NCBI GenBank assembly: GCA_023678885.1
Contig: CM042955.1
Coordinates: forward strand, 33,636,088 to 33,700,087
DNA: 64,000 bases
Direction of reading: 5' to 3'
Origin: Pogostemon cablin
Taxonomy: Eukaryota > Streptophyta > Magnoliopsida > Lamiales > Lamiaceae
Shown: positions 57,301 to 64,000 of the stretch, in pieces
Numbering within the stretch: position 1 is the stretch's first letter
Layout: every line of letters starts with the position of its first letter
Program-made: the position numbers and the translations under genes
The notes under the pieces: model-generated
What the model was told of the DNA's origin: nothing
Database searches by the model: none
What the model saw: only the letters and a program-made list of their open reading frames with translations

Positions 57301-60300
57301 TTTCCAAAAGAGGTAAAATTAAAAAAGAGGGGGAAAATTGAGTCCATGTACTTAAAATTTGTTGAATAAAAATATATAAATAAATTAGAAAAGGAGGCAC
57401 TTAAAATTTGTTGAATTTAGAAAATGAGGTACTTAAAATTTGTTGAATAAAAATGTCAAGGGATGGTTAATGGTGAAGATGAATTCTTAAATAATAAATG
57501 ATTAGGATTAAATTAAAAGGTTTCCAAAAGAGGTAAAATTAAAAAAGGGGGAAAAATTGAGTCCAATTTTTAAAAGGTTTCCAAAAGAGGTAAAATTAAA
57601 AAAGGGGGAAAAATTGAGTCCAGGTACTTAAAATTTATTGAATAAAAATATATAAATAAATTAGAAAAGGTGAGTCCAATTTTAGCAAAATCATTTTGCT
57701 CAAATGATGGCTAATGGTGAAGATGAATTCGTAAATGATAAAGGATTAGGATTAAATTAAAAGGTTTACAAAAAAGATAAAATTAGAAAAGGGAGAAAAA
57801 CCCTAAGAGATTTGTTCCTAAACCCTAAAGGAGGCACTTAAATTTTTAAATGACAATTAAAAAATATAAATAAATTAGAAAATGAGGTACTTAAAATTTG
57901 TTGAATAAAAGTGTATAAATAAATTAGAAAAGGTGGTACTTAAAATTTGTGGAATAAAAATGTCAAGAGAGGGTTAATGGTGAAGATGAATTCTTAAATA
58001 ATAAAGGATTAGGACTAAATTAAAAGGTTTCCAAAAGAGGTATATATGTTCATCAATTAAAATAGACAATTAAAAAAATAAAATCCTAAAACCTTAAACC
58101 CTAAACCCTTAAATCCTAAATCCTAAATCCCTAAACCCTAAACCAGGCTGAGATTATTGAGTCCAATTTTAGCAAAATCATTTTATTCAATAAAAATATC
58201 AAGTGATGGTTAATGGTGAAGATGAATTTTAAATAATAAAGGATTATGATTAAATTAAAAGGTTTCCAAAAGAGGTAAAATTAAAAAGGGGGAAAAAATT
58301 GAGTCCAGGTACTTAAAATTTGTTGAATAAAAATATATAAATAAATTAGAAAATGAGGTACTTAAAATTTGTTGAATTTAGAAAAGGAGGCACTTAAAAT
58401 TTGTTGAATAAAAATGTCAAGAGATGGTTAATGGTGAAGATGAATTCTTAAATAATAAAGGATTATGATTAAATTAAAAGGTTTCCAAAAGAGGTAAAAT
58501 TAAAAAAGGGGGGAAAAATTGAGTCCAATTTTAGCAAAATCATTGGTTAATGGTGAAGATGAATTCTTAAATAATAAAGGATTAGGATTAAATTAAAATG
58601 TTTCCAAAAGAGGTATATATGTTCATCAATTAAAATAGACAATTAAAAAAATAAAACCCTAAAACCCTAAACCCTAAACTCTTAAATCCTAAACCCTAAA
58701 CCAGGCTGAGATTATTGAGTCCAATTTTAGCAAAATCATTTTATTGAATAAAAATGTCAAGGGATGGTTAATGGTGAAGATGAATTTTAAATAATAAAGG
58801 ATTAGGATTAAATTAAAAGGTTTCCAAAAGAGGTAAAATTAAAAAAGGGGGAAAAATTGAGTCCAGGTACTTAAAATTTGTTGAATAAAAATATATAAAT
58901 AAATTAGAAAAAGATGTACTTAAAATTTGTTGAATTTAGAAAAGGAGGCACTTAAAATTTGTTGAATAAAAATGTCAAGAGATGGTTAATGGTGAAGATG
59001 AATTCTTAAATAATAATAGATTATGATTAAATTAAAAGGTTTCCAAAAGAGGTAAAATTAAAAAAGGGGGAAAAATTGAGTCAAATTTTAGCAAAATCAT
59101 TGGTGAATTCTTAAATAATAAAGGATTAGGATTAAATTAAAAGGTTTCCAAAAGAGGTATATATGTTCATCAATTAAAATAGACAATTAAAAAAAATAAA
59201 ACCCTAAACCCTAAACCCTTAAATCCTAAACCCTAAATCCCTAAACCCTAAACCAGGCTGAGATTATTGAGTAAAGTTTTAGCAAAATTATTTTGTTGAA
59301 TAAAAATGTCAAGGGATGGTTAATGGTGAAGATGAATTTTTAAATAATAAAGAATTAGGATTAAATTAAAAGGTTCCCAAAAGAGGTAAAACTAAAAAGG
59401 GGGGAAAATTGAGTCCAGGTACTTAAATTTGTTGAATAAAAATATATAAATAAATTAGAAAAGGAGGTACTTAAAATTTGTTGAATTTAGAAAAGGTGGT
59501 AATTAAATTTGTTGAATAAAAATGTCAAGGGAAGGTTAATGGTGACGATGAATTCTTAAATAATAAAGGATTATGATTAAATTAAAAGGTTTCCAAAAGA
59601 GGTAAAATAAAAAAAGGGGGGAAAATTTGTAAAAGGTTTCCAAAAGAGGTAAAATTAAAAAAAGGGGGAAAATTGAGTACAGGTACTTAAAATTTGTTGA
59701 ATAAAAATATATAAATAAATTAAAAAAAGAAATAATAAAGGATTATGATTAAATTAAAAGGTTTCCAAAAGAGGTATATATGTTCATCAATTAAAATAGA
59801 CAATTAAAAAAACTAAAACCCTAAAACCCCAAACCCTTAAATCCTAAACTCTAAATCCCTAAACCCTAAACCATGCTGAGATTATTGAGTCCAATTTTAG
59901 CAAAATCATTTTGTTGAATAAAAATGTCAAGGGATGGTTAATGGTGAAGATGAATTTTTAAATAGTAAAGGATTATGATTAAATTAAAAGGTCTCCAAAT
60001 GAGGTAAAATTAAAAAAGGGGGGGAAATTGGGTCCATGTACTTAAAATTTGTTGAATAAAAATATATAAATAAATTAGAAAAGGAGGCACTTAAAATTTG
60101 TTGAATTTAGAAAATGAGGTACTTAAAATTTGTTGAATAAAAATGTCAAGGGATGGTTAATGGTGAAGATGAATTCTTAAATAATAAATGATTAGGATTA
60201 AATTAAAAGGTTTTCAAAAGAGGTAAAATTAAAAAAGGGGGGAAAATTGAGTCAAATTTTTAAAAGGTTTCCAAAAGAGGTAAAATTAAAAAAGGGGGGA

Positions 60301-63300
60301 AAAATTGAGTCCAGGTACTTAAAATTTATTGAATAAAAATATATAAATAAATTAGAAAAGGTGAGTTCAATTTTAGCAAAATCATTTTGCTCAAAGGATG
60401 GATAATGGTGAAGATGAATTCGTAAATGATAAAGGATTAGGATTAAATTAAAAGGTTAACAAAAAAGTTAAAATTAGAAAAGGGGGAAAAACCCTAAGAG
60501 ATTTGTTCCTAAACCCTAAAGGAGGCACTTAAAATTTTAAATGACAATTAAAAAATAAAATAAATTAAAAAATGAGGTACTTAAAATTTGTTGAATAAAA
60601 GTGTATAAATAAATTAGAAAAGGAGGTACTTAAAATTTGTAGAATAAAAATGTCAGGAGAGGGTTAATGGTGAAGATGAATTCTTAAATAATAAAGGATT
60701 AGGATTAAATTAAAAGGTTTCCAAAAGAGGTATATATGTTCATCAATTAAAATAGACAATTAAAAAATAAAATCCTAAAACCTTAAACTCTAAACCCTTA
60801 AATCCTAAATCCCTAAACCCTAAATCAGGCTGAGATTATTGAGTCTAATTTTAGCAAAATCATTTTATTGAATAAAAATGTCAAGGGATGGTTAATGGTG
60901 AAGATGAATTTTAAATAATAAAGGATTAGGATTAAATTAAAAGGTTTCCAAAAGAGGTAAAATTAAAAAAGGGGGAAAAATTGAGTCCAGGTACTTAAAA
61001 TTTGTTGAATAAAAATATATAAATAAATTAGAAAAGGAGGTACTTAAAATTTGTTGAATTTAGAAAAGGAGGCACTTAAAATTTGTTGAATAAAAATGTC
61101 AAGAGATGATTAATGGTGAAGATGAATTCTTAAATAATAAATAATTAGGATTAAATTAAAAGGTTTCCAAAAGAGGTAAAATTAAAAAAGGGGGGAAAAT
61201 TGAGTCCTGGTACTTAAAATTTATTGAACAAAAATATATAAATAAATTAGAAAAGGTGAGTCCAATTTTAGCAAAATCATTTTGCTCAAAGGATGGCTAA
61301 TGGTGAAGATTAATTCGTAAATGATAAAGGATTAGGATTAAATTAAAAGGTTTCCAAAAAAGATAAAATTAGAAAAGGGGGAAAAACCCTAAGAGATTTG
61401 TTCCTAAACCCTAAAGGAGGCACTTAAATTTTTAAATGACAATTAAAAAATATAAATAAATTAGAAAATGAGGTACTTAAAATTTGTTGAATAAAAGTGT
61501 ATAAATAAATTAGAAAAGGAGGTACTTAAAATTTGTGGAATAAAAATGTCAAGAGAGGGTTAATGGTGAAGATGAATTCTTAAATAATAAAGGATTATGA
61601 TTAAATTAAAAGGTTTCCAAAAGAGGTATATATGTTCATCAATTAAAATAGACAATTAAAAAAATAAAATCCTAAAACCTTAAACCCTTAAATCCTAAAT
61701 CCTAAATTCCTAAACCCTAAACCAGGCTGAGATTATTGAGTCTAATTTTAGCAAAATCATTTTATTGAATAAAAATGTCAAGGGATGGTTAATGGTGAAG
61801 ATGAATTTTAAATAATAAAGGATTAGGATTAAATTAAAAGGTTTCCAAAAGAGGTAAAATTAAAAAAGGGGGAAAATTGAGTCCAGGTACTTAAAATTTG
61901 TTGAATAAAAATATATAAATAAATTAGAAAAGGATGTACTTAAAATTTGTTGAATTTAGAAAAGGAGGCACTTAAAATTTGTTGAATAAAAATGTCAAGA
62001 GATGGTTAATGGTGAAGATGAATTCTTAAATAATAAAGGATTATGATTAAATTAAAAGGTTTCCAAAAGAGGTAAAATTAAATAAGGGGGGAAAAATTGA
62101 GTCCAATTTTAGCAAAATCATTGGTTAATGGTGAAGATGAATTCTTAAATAATAAAGGATTAGGATTAAATTAAAATATTTCCAAAAGAGGTATATATGT
62201 TCATCAATTAAAATAGACAATTAAAAAAATAAAACCCTAAAACCGTAGACCCTAAACTCTTAAATCCTAAACCCTAAATCCCTAAACCCTAAACCAGGCT
62301 GAGATTATTGAGTCCAATTTTAGCAAAATCATTTTGTTGAATAAAAATGTCAAGGGATGTTTAATGGTGAAGATGAATTTTAAATAATAAGGGATTATGA
62401 TTAAATTAAAAGGTTTCCAAAAGAGGTAAAATTAAAAAAGAGGGGAAAAATTGAGTCCAGGTACTTAAAATTTGTTGAATAAAAATATATAAATAAATTA
62501 GAAAATGATGTACTTAAAATTTGTTGAATTTAGAAAATGAGGCATTTAAAATTTGTTGAATAAAAATGTCAAGAGATGGTTAATGGTGAAGATGAATTCT
62601 TAAATAATAAAGGATTATGATTAAATTAAAAGGTTTTCAAAAGAGGTAAAATTAAAAAAGGGGGGAAAATTGAGTCCAATTTTTGCAAAATCATTGGTTA
62701 ATGGTGAAGATGAATTCTTAAATAATAAAGGATTATGATTAAATTAAAAGGTTTCCAAAAGAGGTATATATGTTCATCAATTAAAATAGACAATTAAGAA
62801 AAATAAAACCCTAAAACCCTAAACCCTAAACCCTTAAATCCTAAACCCTAAATCTCTAAACCCTAAACCAGACTGAGATTATTGAGTCCAATTTTAGCAA
62901 AATCATTTTGTTGAATAAAAATGTCAAGGGATTGTTAATGGTGAAGATGAATTTTTAAATAATAAAGGATTATGATTAAATTAAAAGATTCCCAAAAGAT
63001 GTAAAACTAAAAAAGGGGGGAAAATTGAGTCCAGGTACTTAAAATTTGTTGAATAAAAATATATAAATAAATTAGAAAAGGAGGTACTTAAAATTTGTTG
63101 AATTTAGTAAAGGTGGTAAGTAAAATTTGTTGAATAAAAATGTCAAGGGATGGTTAATGGTGAAGATGAATTCTTAAATAATAAAGGATTAGGATTAAAT
63201 TAAAAGGATTCCAAAAGAGGTAAAATAAAAAAGGGGGAAAAATTTGTAAAAGGTTTCCAAAAGAGGTAAAATTAAAAAAGGGGGGAAAAATTGAGTCCAG

Positions 63301-63780
63301 GTACTTAAAATTTGTTGAATAAAAATATATAAATAAATTAAAAAAGGTGAGTCCAATTTTAGCAAAATCATTTTGCTCAAGGGATGGCTAATGGTGAGGA
63401 TGAATTCTTAAATAATAAAGGATTATAATTAAATTAAAAGGTTTCAAAAAAAGGTAAAATTAGAAAAGGGGAAAACCTTAAGAGATTTGTTCCTAAACCC
63501 TAATGAGGCATTTAAATTTTTAAATGACAATTAAAAAATATAAATAAAAAAATAAATAAATTAGAAAAGGAGCTACTTAAAATTTGTTGAATAAAAATAT
63601 ATAAATAAATTAGAAAAGGAGGTACTTAAAATTTGTTGAATAAAAATATCAAGGGATGATTAATGGTGAAAATGAATTCTTAAATAATAAAGGATTAAGA
63701 TTAAATTAAAAGGTTTCCAAAATAGGTAAAATTAGAAAAGGGGGGAAAAATTGAGTCCAATTTTAGCAAAATCATTTTAC
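54390..63780. repeat. Higher-order tandem array with telomere-like islands
   Basis: A few modules recur in fixed order: GGTGAAGATGAATTC...AAGGTTTCCAAAAGAGG; GGGGGAAAAATTGAGTCCAG, then GTACTTAAAATTTGTTG; and an AAACCCTAAACCC-type island ending in CAGGCTGAGATTATTGAG. The CTGAGATTATTGAG landmark occurs 13 times, at 54543, 55415, 55987, 56563, 57185, 58148, 58706, 59258, 59876, 60830, 61727, 62299 and 62873. The spacings are 872, 572, 576, 622, then 963, 558, 552, 618, then 954, 897, 572, 574. This is a four-block period of about 2.65-2.7 kb with one block of about 0.9 kb duplicated. A second landmark, TAAGAGATTTGTTCC, at about 55071, 57804, 60494, 61390 and 63479 shows the same period. The telomere-like words are degenerate and interstitial. 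Confidence 0.92.
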
Positions 63781-64000
63781 TTTTATATATGTATAGATTT
63801 ATCAACTTTTTCTATCTAATTTCCAATTAAATTATAAATAATTATATATTTCAATTATTTATATTTTATAAAAATAAAAAAATATATTGTTTATTCTTTT
63901 GAATTACATAAAACATAAAAACACAAATAAAAAAAACACATATTAAAATATAAAAGTAAAACTTCCAAAAGCAACAAAGTAAATTTCGATCAGACCAATT

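Larger units (their letters stand above)
54151..63797 (-). mobile_element. Non-autonomous Helitron, 9,647 bp, filled with a satellite array
   Basis: Read on the minus strand it begins TCTATACATATATAAAAG (63797 downward) and ends with a hairpin (CCGTGC-AAC-GCACGG), ATCGGGTAAATA and CTAG (54151). These are the 5' TC and the 3' hairpin plus CTRR of Helitrons. It sits between A and T, and the flanks GTTGATAAA and TTAAATGAGAA join to give exactly the sequence at 971-991 of the uninterrupted Harbinger copy, with no target duplication. No Rep/helicase frame is present; all frames are short. Except for about 240 bp at its 3' end and some 20 bp at its 5' end, the whole body is the tandem array. Confidence 0.93.
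53987..64000 (-). mobile_element. PIF/Harbinger transposon, inverted second copy, split by a Helitron (runs off the right edge)
   Basis: Begins GGCCCTCCTC directly after TAA (53984-53986), the reverse complement of the terminus at 1137-1149. 53987-54150 and 63798-64000 together align with 815-1146 in reverse complement. The break falls exactly at position 979/980 of the left copy. The transposase part of this copy lies beyond the window. Confidence 0.85.

Noticed and set aside
54500..62880. True telomere or CRISPR-like array
   Set aside because: The AAACCCT words are degenerate, interstitial and part of units of 550-960 bp. There are no uniform spacers and the genome is eukaryotic.
54151..63797. 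Assembly artefact explanation for the array
   Set aside because: The ends fall exactly on Helitron termini and a perfect AT empty site exists in the other Harbinger copy, which an artefact would not produce. Copy number within the array could still be misassembled.
1..64000. The two Harbinger pieces as left and right ends of one 64 kb element
   Set aside because: Both carry the same 3' sequence (about 370 bp homologous), so they are two copies of the same end.

Overview
This is a 64 kb piece of a plant nuclear genome, almost certainly a dicot. The evidence is intron-rich genes with plant-type relatives (PRMT5/SKB1, a DUF1997 plastid-type protein, ROH1/DUF793 and eIF4A3 remnants), plant Ty1/copia and Ty3/gypsy elements primed by initiator-tRNA-Met, and degenerate plant telomere-type repeats (AAACCCT). 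The species cannot be fixed from the sequence.

Layout. 1-1146 is the end of a PIF/Harbinger DNA transposon. 1293-3473 is a nest of hAT-like elements with a Mutator-like element inside. 3770-6711 is a gag-only LTR retrotransposon. 8793-13833 is a Ty1/copia element without gag or reverse transcriptase (TSD tctca). 13863-24051 is a 10 kb Tekay-like chromovirus riddled with stops (TSD agtta), with a solo LTR in its 5' LTR (TSD catct). 26187-30107 holds remains of three cellular genes in a row: an exon-deleted eIF4A3 copy, a frameshifted gene I cannot name, and a ROH1-like C-terminus. 30110-33526 is a second Ty1/copia element lacking reverse transcriptase (TSD gatta).

Three apparently intact genes follow. 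A DUF1997 gene (7 exons, +, 34629-36185) is convergent with a CWC21/SRRM2-like splicing factor gene (2 coding exons, -, 36836-39957). PRMT5 (23 exons, -, 43154-53875) reassembles into a full-length 644-residue protein. A Mutator-like element with a 9-bp TSD and a GC-rich cargo lies at 40460-41829 inside another hAT-like repeat.

The most striking object is at the right end. Only 111 bp upstream of the PRMT5 ATG begins a second PIF/Harbinger element of the same family as at position 1, inverted. It is split by a 9,647-bp Helitron (54151-63797) made almost wholly of a higher-order tandem array carrying telomere-like islands. The Harbinger copy at the left end of the window is the uninterrupted homologue: position 979/980 is the exact empty site. 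This proves insertion between A and T and fixes both Helitron termini (5' TC, 3' hairpin plus CTAG) to the base.
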